A DNA stretch of 64,000 nucleotides from Ariolimax columbianus (lineage: Eukaryota; Mollusca; Gastropoda; Stylommatophora; Arionidae): the NCBI GenBank assembly GCA_036924085.1, contig JAVGWX010000018.1, forward strand, positions 22,983,964-23,047,963, given 5' to 3'. This document shows positions 1 through 13,200 of the stretch, one piece after another. A program made the translations under genes and the position numbers. Within the stretch, counting starts at the first letter, position 1; each line of letters starts with the position of its first letter. Under the pieces are notes generated by a model that was not told where the DNA came from, did not search any database, and saw only the letters and a program-made list of their open reading frames with translations.

Positions 1-84
1 CACACTGGAGGTTGTTGACATGTATGCCCTACTGCGTTCAGCAACGACCTCTCCTCTCACTCTAGTCGAGAAACTCCAGCCTAA

Positions 85-215
85 TGTCCGACTCCGCACG
101 ACTGATCGGTCGGTGTATATTACAGTGTCACTCTTCTGGGTGTTCTCAGTTATCAGCTTAATTTACCTCGTGCTCTGCTCTCTCGCTGCTCCGTTCTCCG
201 CATTTCTTCCCTAAG
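85..215. repeat. Family C dispersed repeat, copy 1
   Basis: This stretch is clearly similar to 59283-59410. Both share the order GACTGATC, GTCGGTGTATAT, then ACCTCG followed by GCTCTGCTCT and a region ending near GCATT. It is an interspersed repeat of unknown class. No coding potential is convincing. The bases on either side (1-84, 216-300) show nothing recognisable. Confidence 0.5.
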
Positions 216-300
216 GTTATGATGACTCTCTGGTACTCTATCATTCTATCACCAGTGTTGACCCATTCTTCCCCTTTGGCCCATAACCTGACCATAATCT

Positions 301-603
301 TTGAAAGTATGCCGAAGTATGGTCGGCCATACGTCTTGTGTCGAAAACATTTTCAGGCAGAAAATAAGTTGGTTCGGGCATCTCATGAGAATGCACCCTC
401 ATCAACTTCAACTGATGGCTTACAATGCTGGTAGATCTCGCTACAGAGCAAGAGGACGACTGCGAGGCAGGTGGATAGATGACAATAGAGTGATTGTGCA
501 GCGACTAGGGCTAACATTGACCAACGCAACGTACTTGGTGCAGGATACACAACTTAAGCTCCCCACGTCGCTTAACGGTGCAAGTGGAAATAAAACTAAC
601 TAA
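301..603 (+). pseudogene. LINE reverse transcriptase C-terminal fragment
   Basis: The reading frame encodes the tail found after the reverse transcriptase domain in APE-type LINEs: a WFGHLMRM segment, then a basic stretch RARGRLRGRWIDD. There is no palm domain, so this is a 5'-truncated relic. Its last 40 residues resemble the fragment at 44690-44995, which points to one family. The frame is open for 100 codons but has no independent function that I can see. Clade is uncertain (RTE/BovB-like tail). Confidence 0.65.
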
Positions 604-607
604 CTTA

Positions 608-860
608 TATTTCTTTTTCTTCTTCTGCTTCTTCTTCTTCTTTTTCTTCTTCTTCATCGTCTTCTTCTTCTTTTTCTTCTTCTTCATCGTCTTCTTCTTC
701 TTCTCCTGCGCGCGTTCTCAATCTCCCACTACCAAGCCCTGAACATGGCTTTGCAAGTTGCAGGATGTAGTTTGGAGAACATAATGCGTTGTGTCGCTAG
801 TTTACAGCTTGACTGCTATATTTGCACCTTTCAGTCCGACATCCGTCTTCGGCAGTTTAT
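608..860 (-). mobile_element. SINE-A partial copy with long GAA tail
   Basis: On the minus strand this is the 3' part of SINE-A. The unique part (711-860) matches the 35515, 43879 and 61108 copies from the CGGATGTGTTGGACCGAAAG-type segment through the GGGAGATTGAGAACG-type end. The (TTC)n run at 608-705 is its expanded (GAA)n 3' tail. The 5' half of the SINE is missing. It abuts a LINE fragment at 861. Confidence 0.7.
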
Positions 861-1035
861 CTTTTTTATTACCAATGTTCTTCCTTTGTACTATCCAAGG
901 TATATAGAGAACTTTCCTGTGACATTTTAGATCACAAGAATCAATTTTCTTAACAAGTGCTTTTGTGATTGTCCATGCTTCGGATCCATACGTTACCTCA
1001 GGGAAGATGATGTCCTCTCAATTGTGTATTTTGCT
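861..1035 (-). pseudogene. LINE reverse transcriptase C-terminal fragment
   Basis: Minus-strand translation gives TYGSEAWTITKALVKKID followed by LKCHRKVLYIPW. This is the YGSE.W...K segment and Cys-rich block that follow the palm domain in BovB-like LINEs. It resembles the block at 52945-53280. The frame decays beyond 1035. SINE-A lies immediately downstream. Confidence 0.55.
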
Positions 1036-1443
1036 TTAATTGTGTTCACGTATGCCCTACGTTTTCAGGATATTAAACCTCTGCACTGCTGTTCTTTTCA
1101 GGATTTACTAATCAGATAAAATGTACTTACGAAGGTAATGTTAGTGGAATTAGTTATACAAATATTCTATATCCAGTGTTACACAATGAAGGAGAACGCG
1201 CGCCAATCACAGGCTGGTGCGTGCACACAGTGCTGTGAATATGTTAGTTTGTTTAATTCTTTTGTATGCAAGCAGTTTACATAAACGCATGAACAGAGTT
1301 TTAAAAAAGGACAGATCACGTTAACATACCACTGTGACATACTGAGAATTAGAAGTTAAGCTCATATTGCTCTTGAGCAACGGCTTACGACATGACGGAT
1401 CAAAGAAACTCGGAGTCGGTCGGGTGTTTCTGAGTTTGGGTTC
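1036..1443. other. Stretch without recognised features
   Basis: I see no gene, tandem repeat or known element here. Short open frames lack any family resemblance. Confidence 0.4.
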
Positions 1444-1454
1444 AGGCCTGTTTT

Positions 1455-1809
1455 GGCTTGACTTTATTCATTTTCAATCTGTTACTACCAAACCCTGAAA
1501 GGGCTTAAGTAGCAGAATGTACTCCAGAGAACGGAATGCATTGTGTCGTAGTTTACAGCTTGACTGCGATATTTGCACCTTTTGGTCTAACACATCCTGC
1601 TTCAGCAATCATTTTTTGAATACCAGGTTAGCATTCCCTCTTCGATCCCTTCTCCTTAGCCAGTCTGTCCTGCTGCAGCCTATTATCCAGGATCACCGCG
1701 TGGAGGTGTAGAAGGCTTTTGGAAGCTCTGGTTCGCTGGCCTTGACGCTAGCAGTCAGCTATGGGTCGCTGACCACTGCAGCTCATGCGCTGCTCAGCAT
1801 CTTCATCCC
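1455..1809 (-). mobile_element. SINE-A, near full length
   Basis: About 355 bp, matching the copies at 35515, 39685, 43879 and 61108 along its whole length, minus strand. It is flanked by a near-perfect duplication, AGGCCTGTTTT (1444-1454) and AGGTCTGTTTT (1810-1820), with one mismatch. This is what target-primed insertion leaves. SINE-A carries no protein; a LINE must supply its enzyme. Confidence 0.8.
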
Positions 1810-1820
1810 AGGTCTGTTTT

Positions 1821-2151
1821 AATAGAGACTTCCACGTTGCGGATATAGTCATGCCATTGGATGACCAAGATATGCCGCTGGTTGTGCATGTGGAAGGCCT
1901 CCAGTCATGTCCTACGACTGGACCAGGAAACTCCGGCAGCACACTCAAAAGTTCGTTCCAGAGCGTCAAAAGTCTTTCTCCGAGCGGCAAGAGGAGCAGA
2001 AGGACCGTCACCATACAGCCTGTCTCCGTCAGATAGGAACCTCCACCTCCGCTCTGGACAAAGCCTCGAACCACGCCGCAGCAGTGGGTCATGGATGTGG
2101 CTGAACGACGGAACGGGCCTCAGCCGCCTAAGCAAAATTATTATTATTAGC
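1821..2151 (+). pseudogene. LINE 3' end with ATT tail
   Basis: The end of this segment (ACGGGCCTCAG, then CTAAGCAAAATTATTATT) matches the end of the minus-strand LINE at 24218-24690 (ACGGGCCTCAG, then ATAAGGAAAC and ATT repeats). It is therefore the 3' terminus of the same LINE family. An open frame at 1907-2101 may preserve part of the C-terminus but has no clear motif. Truncated and non-functional. Confidence 0.5.
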
Positions 2152-2245
2152 GGCACACTATGGGTGATGGGATCAACATCCCGCCGACCACCTTTACTTT
2201 CCCAGACTATTATGCTACCCAATTTGTTACGATCAGAAAAATCTC

Positions 2246-2650
<405 letters not shown>

Positions 2651-2654
2651 GGAT

Positions 2655-5047
2655 GGATGACATTGATGTCCGTGCAGATAGGCATACAGACATTAGTGAA
2701 GAGCAAAAGGGGCACGACAACATCAATATGGCACCAGAAGAGCATATGATGGCAAAATTAACAATTAATGAAATGGAAGAGGCCATGAGAACATTAAAGA
2801 AAAGGAAATCCCCCGGAAAAGACGGGATAACAAACGAAATGCTGATGGGGCTGGGCCAAACAGCAACGAGGAAACTACTATCAGTCCTGAACCAAAGCTG
2901 GAAAAGGGGTATGGTACACCAGGCATGGAAAGACGCAGTACTTCTACCAGTACCAAAGAAAGAAAAAGACAAAACAGATCCAAACGGATACAGGCCTATC
3001 AGCCTACTGAGCTGTGTCGGCAAACTGTTGGAACGTATGATAAACACCAGACTGATGTAGCATCTGGAAGAAAAACACATACTAATTCCACAGCAAGCCG
3101 GCTTTAGACAGCACAGATCCACTGAGGATCAGATCATCCTCATAGCCCAGGAAATAGAAGATGCCTACCAGGAACAAAAACACACAGTAGCGGTTTGGGT
3201 GGACCTAGAAAAGGCATTTGACAAAGTCTGGAAAGAGGGACTTAGAGTCAAGCTACGAAGAAGTGAAGTTTGTGGGAAAATGTACAAGTGGATCAACCAC
3301 TACCTCAAAAACAGAACGACCAGAGTTCAAGTACAAGGGCAGATGAGCAAAAAGGTGACACTCGAGCAGGGAGTACCCTAAGGGGGAGTACTGTCATCCA
3401 CACTCTTCCTGGTGTATATTAATAATATAACTGAGAATATACCAAGAAGAGTCCATTGCTCAATGTTCGCAGACGATCTGGCTATGTGGACCTCTGAAAA
3501 GAATCTCACCATAGCAAGAAATCGGATGCAGCAGGCCCTAACAACGCTGGAAGAGTGGGCGAACTAATGGCTCGTCAAAATAAATGAGGAAAAAACCACA
3601 TGTACAATATTCTCGCTATCAAACAAACCCCAAAACACTAAACTACGTCTTAACGGCAAATACGTGCAGCCAAACGACAACCCAAACTACCTGTGAGTCA
3701 CATTTGATTGGCGCGTGACATGGAAAAGTCAGATCGAGAGAAATCGAATGAGAGCCAGAGAAAGAATGGCAATCATGAGGAAACGTGCTGGCACAAGCTG
3801 GGGAGCAGACGAAAGTATACTAAAGAAACTGTACACTGGAAGAGTGAGACCAGTTCTCGAGTATGGCATTGCGTTATGGACAACAGCAGCTAAGGCGAAC
3901 TTCCATAAAATTAGCAAACTCCAAAACCAAGACATGAGAATTATAACAGGAGGCATGAAGACAACGCCAATTGTAGAACTCAAAGATTAAAAAACTGCAA
4001 TCCATGACCGATAGAAGAGACTGCAGAGCCGAGCAGCAAGCAGAGAAACTCAGAAGACTGACTGGCCATCCAATGCACCAGAGACTTAACAATCTCGGAA
4101 ATGGGAAACTAAAGCGGAGAAACTTTGCAGAAATAGCCAAAGCAAAGATGCACGAAAACCCCATGAACGCACTAACAACACCAACGCCCATCCCTACTGT
4201 TCGAAAACCTACCTGGAGGCAGGATATATTTCCAGAGGTGGTAGAAAATATACCAGGTATTGGAAACAAAAACTGCCAGACTGAAAAAGAAAGAAGAGAT
4301 ACTACCCTGAGCTACATAACGGAAAACTACCAAAGCATGGACTGGACCTATGCATACAACGATGGTTCTGAAACAAACTCAACACAGAACGGAGGGGCAG
4401 GAGTATTTCTGAACCTACCAAATGGCAGAAAAATAACACTGTCATTCGCTACTGGAAAATACACAAGCAATTTCAGAGCGCAGGTAGAGGCACTGAGGGT
4501 GGCAGTGGAAGAAATGGTGACAGGTAAAAGGAATGAAAGCCATATAGTCCTGCTTACCGATGCATTGGCCGTAGTCACAGCACTAAAAAGCCAGAAAAAT
4601 ACTGAACTTAATGATCTAAGAGCAGTACTCTGTCAACTATGCCAGCAGTTCGCACCAAAAAGGGTAGTGGTACAGTGGGTTCCATCCCAATGCAACATCC
4701 AAGGCAATGAGGAGGCAGACAGATTGGCAAAAGAAGGTGCAAGACTACCACAACCAGATACTAGTATGACCTACGGAGAGTCAAAACGGCTTATTAGACC
4801 TAGATACATGACCAAATGGGAAACCGAACATGCTGGATACACAAAAAACGATGCCTATTACCAGTTGAACAGAAGAGAGCAGGTCGTGGTCTTCAGACTA
4901 CGCACTGGACACAATAGACTTAGGTACCACCTATTCAACAAATTGAAGATAGGTGGCACTGACGAATGCCCGTGTGGTACCGGGAAAATGACCGCTGAGC
5001 ATTTGCTGAAAAACTGCCCGACGTACGAGGATCAGAGAGAGCAGATG
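2655..5047 (+). pseudogene. RNase H LINE copy 1 (RT plus RNase H, decayed)
   Basis: A 5'-truncated LINE copy collinear with 31660-33890. It holds the end of the pre-RT region, the reverse transcriptase (KKRKSPGKDGITNEML near 2800; VDLEKAFDKVW near 3200; FADDLAMW near 3470), a connection region, RNase H (NDGS near 4360, EALR near 4490, LLTDAL near 4550, GNEEADRLA near 4710) and a C-terminal zinc knuckle (CPCGTGKMTAEHLLKNC near 4970). Damage includes TAG at 3058-3060, TAA at 3379-3381 (GVPQGG is normal), later stops near 3567 and 3694, and a frameshift near 3985. The usual PSHC of RNase H reads PSQC. The architecture is that of Jockey/I-like LINEs with RNase H. The copy is dead. Confidence 0.9.
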
Positions 5048-5050
5048 TGG

Positions 5051-5350
<300 letters not shown>

Positions 5351-5376
5351 AAAGAACAATAAGAAGATGATAGAGA

Positions 5377-7494
5377 GTAAAACTTAACTTAACTTAACGT
5401 CTTTATACTGGTTTAGAAGACTCTGCAGAGTCTGTATACAACCAGTTCCAATTACATCATCTTGGTCTAGAAGCTGTACGCATCCAATCTATTCTTAAAT
5501 GCATTGACCGTTCCAGCCTCCACCACCTCACTTGGCAATGCATTCCAAGCATTCACAACTCTCTGGCTAAAGAAATACTTCCTAATATCTAATCTGGACC
5601 TCTCCTTAGTCAACTTGTAGCTGTGCCCTCTTGTCCTTGTTGGTGGTTGTACTTTAAAAAACTTGGTATAGTTTACTTTATCCATTCCTCTGATCATCTT
5701 ATACACCTGTATTAAGTCACCACGAATTCTTCTCTCTTCTAGACACTGTAGGCCGGTTCTTTTTAATCTGTCCTCATAACTGTAATTCTGGAATCCCACT
5801 ATCAGCTTTGTCGCTCTTTTTTGAATTCTCTCCAGCATGTCTATATCCCCTCTCTGATAAGAACTCCACACCTGTACACAGTACTCCAATATAGGTCTAA
5901 CTAATGCTTTATACAGTTTGACTATCACCTCCTTGCTCCTATGTCTAATATTTCTTTTTATCATCCGTAACATTGCATTTGCCTTTTTTACTGCTACCTG
6001 AACTTGCTCACTCACCTTTCCTGTATGATCTATTATAACCCCTAAGTCCCTTTCTTTATATATCTTTCTAATATTGTTCTCTCCCATTCTGTAATTATGT
6101 TCCATATTGGATCTACCCATGTGCATGACTGTACATTTATCTACACTAAACTCCATTTGCCAGATTACAGACCATTCTCGAATTTTATCTAAATCCGACC
6201 TTAATATATCCACTTCTGCTTTAGATGAGACACTACTGCGTAATTTTGCAAATAATGCATCCCATACCTGTGTCCAAATCATTTATATATATCAAGAATA
6301 AAATTGGTCCCAAAACCGAGCCCTGTGGCACTCCACTTTTCACTTCACACCACTCAGAGTACTCATTATTTAAACCAATGTTCAATCCATTTGACAACTT
6401 CCCCACCTATTCCATGTGATTTTAACTTTCGAAATAATCTTTGATGAGGTACTCTATCAAAGGCCTTTGCAAAATCCAGATAAATAACGTCCACTGGCTC
6501 CCCTTTATCTAACATTTTGGTATTCTAATAGATTTGTTAAGCATGATCTCCCTCTGGTAAGCCCATGCTGACTATTTCTAATTAGATTAAATTTATCTAA
6601 ATGCATTACAATGTTTTCTTTGATTATTGACTCTAACAATTTACAGACTATGCTTGTTAAGCTCACAGGTCTGTAGTTTGCTGGATCTGCTTTTTTGCCC
6701 TTTTTGAATAAGGGGATCACTCCCGCATCTTTCCAATCCCGTGGAACAATCCCTTGTGCAAGTGATTGAGAACATAATATAGCCAATGGTTATGCTAATT
6801 GGTCTCTAATTTCAAACAGCAATTTTGGATGAATACCATCTTGACCTGGACATTTATCCACTTTCAACCCCTCCAATTTTTTTTAAACCATTTCCTCTGA
6901 AACACAAATTGATCCTAATCCTGCTGTATCCATGTCTCTTTGAAAAATATCTACAGGCTCTGTGATCTTGGAGCAGTCCCCTTTTGTGTACACTGTGCCA
7001 AAGTAGTGATTGAGTAGATTTGCTGCCTCCCTATTTTCACTTATTTTTTTTCCTGTGCTGTCTATGAGAGGGCCTACTTTGTCCTTTGATCTTGGTTTAT
7101 TTCTAACATAAGAGAAGAAGCTTTTACTGTCAGTCTTGATCCTCTGAGCAAGATTCTTTTCGAAGTCTATTTTTGCTGTTTTATTCGCTTTCTGAGATAT
7201 GTATTGCTTGTCCAAATATTTTAAATATTTTTTTTTGATTTACCTGCCTCTATATATTGTTTCCATGCTTTATTTTTAGCTCTTCTACATTTAATTACAA
7301 TTTTAGTGATCCACTTTTTACGCTTGGGGTTTACCTCCCTATATGGAACACATTCCTCTTTTAGCGTTTCGAAAACTGTTTTAAAACTCTCCCACTCCTG
7401 TTCAACATCTGTTCCTCCGACAATATATTCCCAGATTATGTGGTTCACTGCCTCTTTCATCCTCTTAACATCTATCTTATAGTAGTCATAAGAC
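5377..7494 (-). pseudogene. CR1-like LINE, 5'-truncated and inactivated
   Basis: On the minus strand the order is a pre-RT region (7460-6883, with KSFFSYVRNKPRSKDKVGPL), RT fingers (PANYRPVSLTSIVCKLLE near 6680), motif A (VDVIYLDFAKAFDRVPH near 6470), motif B ([14 protein letters not shown] near 6320) and the long CR1 tail (HRSKEVIVKLYKALVRPILE, then SRLDIRKYFFSQRVVNAWN) ending at 5467. The catalytic FADD motif expected near 6226-6245 is destroyed. Several frameshifts and stops split the frame, and some codons before motif B are missing. The element ends in a pentamer tail of AACTT units at about 5378-5398 (plus strand). The endonuclease is absent because of 5' truncation. Two shorter relatives lie at 40150 and 50036. 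Confidence 0.88.
5419..5432 (-). other. Conserved 3' hairpin of the CR1-like LINE
   Basis: GACTCTGCAGAGTC is a perfect palindrome just inside the LINE 3' end. It is enclosed by a second pairing, CTGGTT with AACCAG. Equivalent stems occur at 40827-40840 and 50557-50570. Such structures can be recognised by the LINE's own enzyme; that role is inferred. Confidence 0.6.
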
Positions 7495-7499
7495 GAGAG

Positions 7500-7530
<31 letters not shown>

Positions 7531-7565
7531 GAAAGAAAGAAAGAAAGAGAAAGAAAGAAAGAAAC
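7495..7565. repeat. GAAA microsatellite
   Basis: (GAAA)n with a few interruptions, at the 5' truncation boundary of the CR1-like LINE. Confidence 0.95.
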
Positions 7566-8144
7566 AGATAAACGAAGCTACAGAAATAGGAATTCCATAT
7601 GTTCAACCTATTTGAAGGGCACTCCATGAACCCAGTCTCCACTAGATTGTGTCCCTGTATGTTGACAGAAACGACAATTTTGAGTTCAAAAAGGGAGGGT
7701 ATGAGAAGAATGCCGTTTGTGGTGCAGTGGTGTTTGAGAGGTTTTGGAAGAGAATTGACACAGCAGACCCTTCCTAGATATAAGGTAACGGCTCTGACAG
7801 CTAAGTGTGCCGAACTTTGACACAATGCTACCTGTTAACGCTAACACAGTTCTGCTGAACGACAAAACGCTGGCGTAGCAACTTAACAATCCCCATTTAT
7901 CGCGCACGATTGGTTTCTTGTAGGGCCGCATGCGTGACGGATACAGATAGGACCAGTGCAACAATATGATCGTGTCGTGTCAGACGGATATTCGAACCTC
8001 TGTAAGATAGAAGACTCTCCAACTTATGTCATTGTAAATATTGCCATTCATAAAGACAACACATACACAATTGGCCTGGGAATTACTATACCATGTAGTT
8101 TGTCCTTTGCAGAACGTCACTCTCATGGCAATCGATGGGGAGGA
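7566..8144. other. Stretch without recognised features
   Basis: No gene or repeat recognised. Short open frames on both strands (for example 7599-7820) have no family resemblance. Confidence 0.4.
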
Positions 8145-10213
8145 AGACTAACGTCTGGTCAGGCAAAATATACTGATCAGACATGTTAGTCAGGGTCAGG
8201 CAAAATATACTGATCAGACATGTTAGTCAGGGTCAGGCAAAATATACTGATCAGACATGTTAGTCAGGGTCAGGCAAAATATACTGATCAGACATGTTAG
8301 TCAGGGTCAGGCAAAATATACTGATCAGACATGTTAGTCAGGGTCAGGCAAAATATACTGATCAGACATGTTAGTCAGGGTCAGGCAAAATATACTGATC
8401 AGACATGTTAGTCAGGGTCAGGCAAAATATACTGATCAGACATGTTAGTCAGGGTCAGGCAAAATATACTGATCAGACATGTTAGTCAGGGTCAGGCAAA
8501 ATATACTGATCAGACATGTTAGTCAGGGTCAGGCAAAATATACTGATCAGACATGTTAGTCAGGGTCAGGCAAAATATACTGATCAGACATGTTAGTCAG
8601 GGTCAGGCAAAATATACTGATCAGACATGTTAGTCAGGGTCAGGCAAAATATATTGATCAGACATGTTAGTCAGGGTCAGGCAAAATATACTGATCAGAC
8701 ATGTTAGTCAGGGTCAGGCAAAATATACTGATCAGAAATGTTAGTCAGGGTCAGGCAAAATATACTGATCAGACATGTTAGTCAGGGTCAGGCAAAATAT
8801 ACTGATCAGACATGTTAGTCAGGGTCAGGCAAAATATACTGATCAGACATGTTAGTCAGGGTCAGGCAAAATATACTGATCAGACATGTTAGTCAGGGTC
8901 AGGCAAAATATACTGATCAGACATGTTAGTCAGGGTCAGGCAAAATATACTGATCAGACATGTTAGTCAGGGTCAGGCAAAATATACTGATCAGACATGT
9001 TAGTCGGACCTCTACACCTCACGGTAGATGAGGAGCGACTAAGTAAGTAAGTAAGACATGTTAGTCAGGATCAAACAAAACATACTGATCAGACATGTTA
9101 GTCAGGTTCAGGCAAAACATACTGATCAGACATGTTAGTCAGGGTCAGGCAAAACATACTGATCAGACATGTTAGTCAGGGTCAGGCAAAACATACTGAT
9201 CAGACATGTTAGTCAGGGTCAGGCAAAATATATTGATCAGAAATGTTAGTCAGGGTCAGGCAAAATATATTGCTTAGACATGTTAGTCAAGGTCAGGCAA
9301 AATATACTGATCAGACATGTTAGTCACGGTCAAGCAATATATACTGATCAGACATGTTAGTCAGACCTCTACACCTCACGGTAGATGAGGAGCGACTAAG
9401 TAAGTAAGTAAGACATGTTAGTCAGGATCAAACAAAACATACTGATCAGACATGTTAGTCAGGGTCAGGCAAAACATACTGATCAGACATGTTAGTCAGG
9501 GTCAGGCAAAACATACTGATCAGACATGTTAGTCAGGGTCAGGCAAAATATATTGATCAGAAATGTTAGTCAGGGTCAGGCAAAATATATTGATCAGAAA
9601 TGTTAGTCAGGGTCAGGCAAAATATATTGATTAGACATGTTAGTCAAGGTCAGGCAAAATATACTGATCAGACATGTTAGTCACGGTCAAGCAATATATA
9701 CTGATCAGACATGTTAGTCAGACCTCTACACCTCACGGTAGATGAGGAGCGACTAAGTAAGTAAGTAAGACATGTTAGTCAGGATCAAACAAAATATACT
9801 GATCAGACATGTTAGTCAGGTTCAGGCAAAACATACTGATCAGACATGTTAGTCAGACCTCTACACCTCACGGTAGTTGAGGAGCGACTAAGTAAGTAAG
9901 TAAGACATGTTAGTCAGGTTCAGGCAAAACATACTGATCAGACATGTTAGTCAGGGTCAGGCAAAACATACTGATCAGACATGTTAGTCAGGGTCAGGCA
10001 AAACATACTGATCAGACATGTTAGTCAGGGTCAGGCAAAATATATTGATCAGAAATGTTAGTCAGGGTCAGGCAAAATATATTGATCAGAAATGTTAGTC
10101 AGGGTCAGGCAAAATATATTGATTAGACATGTTAGTCAAGGTCAGGCAAAATATACTGATCAGACATGTTAGTCACGGTCAAGCAATATATACTGATCAG
10201 ACATGTTAGTCAG

Positions 10214-13200
10214 ACCTCTACACCTCACGGTAGATGAGGAGCGACTAAGTAAGTAAGTAAGACATGTTAGTCAGGATCAAACAAAATATACTGATCAGAC
10301 ATGTTAGTCAGGTTCAGGCAAAACATACTGATCAGACATGTTAGTCAGGGTCAGGCAAAACATACTGATCAGACATGTTAGTCAGGGTCAGGCAAAACAT
10401 ATTGATCAGACATGTTAGTCAGGGTCAGGCAAAATATACTGATCAGACATGTTAGTCACGGTCAGGCAAAATATACTGATCAGACATGTTAGTCAGACCT
10501 CTACACCTCACGGTAGATGAGGAGCGACTAAGTAAGTAAGTAAGACATGTTAGTCAGGATCAAACAAAATATACTGATCAGACATGTTAGTCAGGTTCAG
10601 GCAAAACATACTGATCAGACATGTTAGTCAGGGTCAGGCAAAACATACTGATCAGACATGTTAGTCAGGGTCAGGCAAAATATATTGATCAGACATGTTA
10701 GTCAGGGTCAGGCAAAATATACTGATCAGACATGTTAGTCACGGTCAGGCAAAATATACTGATCAGACATGTTAGTCAGACCTCTACACCTCACGGTAGA
10801 TGAGGAGCGACTAAGTAAGTAAGTAAGACATGTTAGTCAGGATCAAACAAAATATACTGATCAGACATGTTAGTCAGGTTCAGGCAAAACATACTGATCA
10901 GACATGTTAGTCAGGGTCAGGCAAAACATACTGATCAGACATGTTAGTCAGGGTCAGGCAAAATATATTGATCAGACATGTTAGTCAGGGTCAGGCAAAA
11001 TATACTGATCAGACATGTTAGTCACGGTCAGGCAAAATATACTGATCAGACATGTTAGTCAGACCTCTACACCTCACGGTAGATGAGGAGCGACTAAGTA
11101 AGTAAGTAAGACATGTTAGTCAGGATCAAACAAAATATACTGATCAGACATGTTAGTCAGGTTCAGGCAAAACATACTGATCAGACATGTTAGTCAGGGT
11201 CAGGCAAAACATACTGATCAGACATGTTAGTCAGGGTCAGGCAAAATATATTGATCAGACATGTTAGTCAGGGTCAGGCATAATATACTGATCAGACATG
11301 TTAGTCACGGTCAAGCAATATATACTGATCAGACATGTTAGTCAGACCTCTACACCTCACGGTAGATGAGGAGCAACTAAGTAAGTAAGTAAGACATGTT
11401 AGTCAGGATCAAACAAAATATACTGATCAGACATGTTAGTCAGGTTCAGGCAAAACATACTGATCAGACATGTTAGTCAGGGTCAGGCAAAACATACTGA
11501 TCAGACATGTTAGTCAGGGTCAGGCAAAATATATTGATCAGACATGTTAGTCAGGGTCAGGCAAAATATACTGATCAGACATGTTAGTCACGGTCAGGCA
11601 AAATATACTGATCAGACATGTTAGTCAGACCTCTACACCTCACGGTAGATGAGGAGCGACTAAGTAAGTAAGTAAGACATGTTAGTCAGGATCAAACAAA
11701 ATATACTGATCAGACATGTTAGTCAGGTTCAGGCAAAACATACTGATCAGACATGTTAGTCAGGGTCAGGCAAAACATACTGATCAGACATGTTAGTCAG
11801 GGTCAGGCAAAATATATTGATCAGACATGTTAGTCAGGGTCAGGCAAAATATACTGATCAGACATGTTAGTCACGGTCAGGCAAAATATACTGATCAGAC
11901 ATGTTAGTCAGACCTCTACACCTCACGGTAGATGAGGAGCGACTAAGTAAGTAAGTAAGACATGTTAGTCAGGATCAAACAAAATATACTGATCAGACAT
12001 GTTAGTCAGGTTCAGGCAAAACATACTGATCAGACATGTTAGTCAGGGTCAGGCAAAACATACTGATCAGACATGTTAGTCAGGGTCAGGCAAAATATAT
12101 TGATCAGACATGTTAGTCAGGGTCAGGCAAAATATACTGATCAGACATGTTAGTCACGGTCAAGCAATATATACTGATCAGACATGTTAGTCAGACCTCT
12201 ACACCTCACGGTAGATGAGGAGCGACTAAGTAAGTAAGTAAGACATGTTAGTCAGGATCAAACAAAACATACTGATCAGACATGTTAGTCAGGTTCAGGC
12301 AAAACATACTGATCAGACATGTTAGTCAGGGTCAGGCAAAACATACTGATCAGACATGTTAGTCAGGGTCAGGCAAAACATACTGATCAGACATGTTAGT
12401 CAGGGTCAGGCAAAATATATTGATCAGAAATGTTAGTCAGGGTCAGGCAAAATATATTGATTAGACATGTTAGTCAAGGTCAGGCAAAATATACTGATCA
12501 GACATGTTAGTCACGGTCAAGCAATATATACTGATCAGACATGTTAGTCAGACCTCTACACCTCACGGTAGATGAGGAGCGACTAAGTAAGTAAGTAAGA
12601 CATGTTAGTCAGGATCAAACAAAACATACTGATCAGACATGTTAGTCAGGTTCAGGCAAAACATACTGATCAGACATGTTAGTCACGGTCAGGCAAAATA
12701 TACTGATCAGACATGTTAGTCACGGTCAGGCAAAATATATTGATTAGACATGTTAGTCAAGGTCAGGCAAAATATACTGATCAGACATGTTAGTCACGGT
12801 CAAGCAATATATACTGATCAGACATGTTAGTCAGACCTCTACACCTCACGGTAGATGAGGAGCGACTAAGTAAGTAAGTAAGACATGTTAGTCAGGATCA
12901 AACAAAATATACTGATCAGACATGTTAGTCAGGTTCAGGCAAAACATACTGATCAGACATGTTAGTCAGGGTCAGGCAAAACATACTGATCAGACATGTT
13001 AGTCAGGGTCAGGCAAAACATATTGATCAGACATGTTAGTCAGGGTCAGGCAAAATATACTGATCAGACATGTTAGTCACGGTCAGGCAAAATATACTGA
13101 TCAGACATGTTAGTCAGACCTCTACACCTCACGGTAGATGAGGAGCGACTAAGTAAGTAAGTAAGACATGTTAGTCAGGATCAAACAAAATATACTGATC

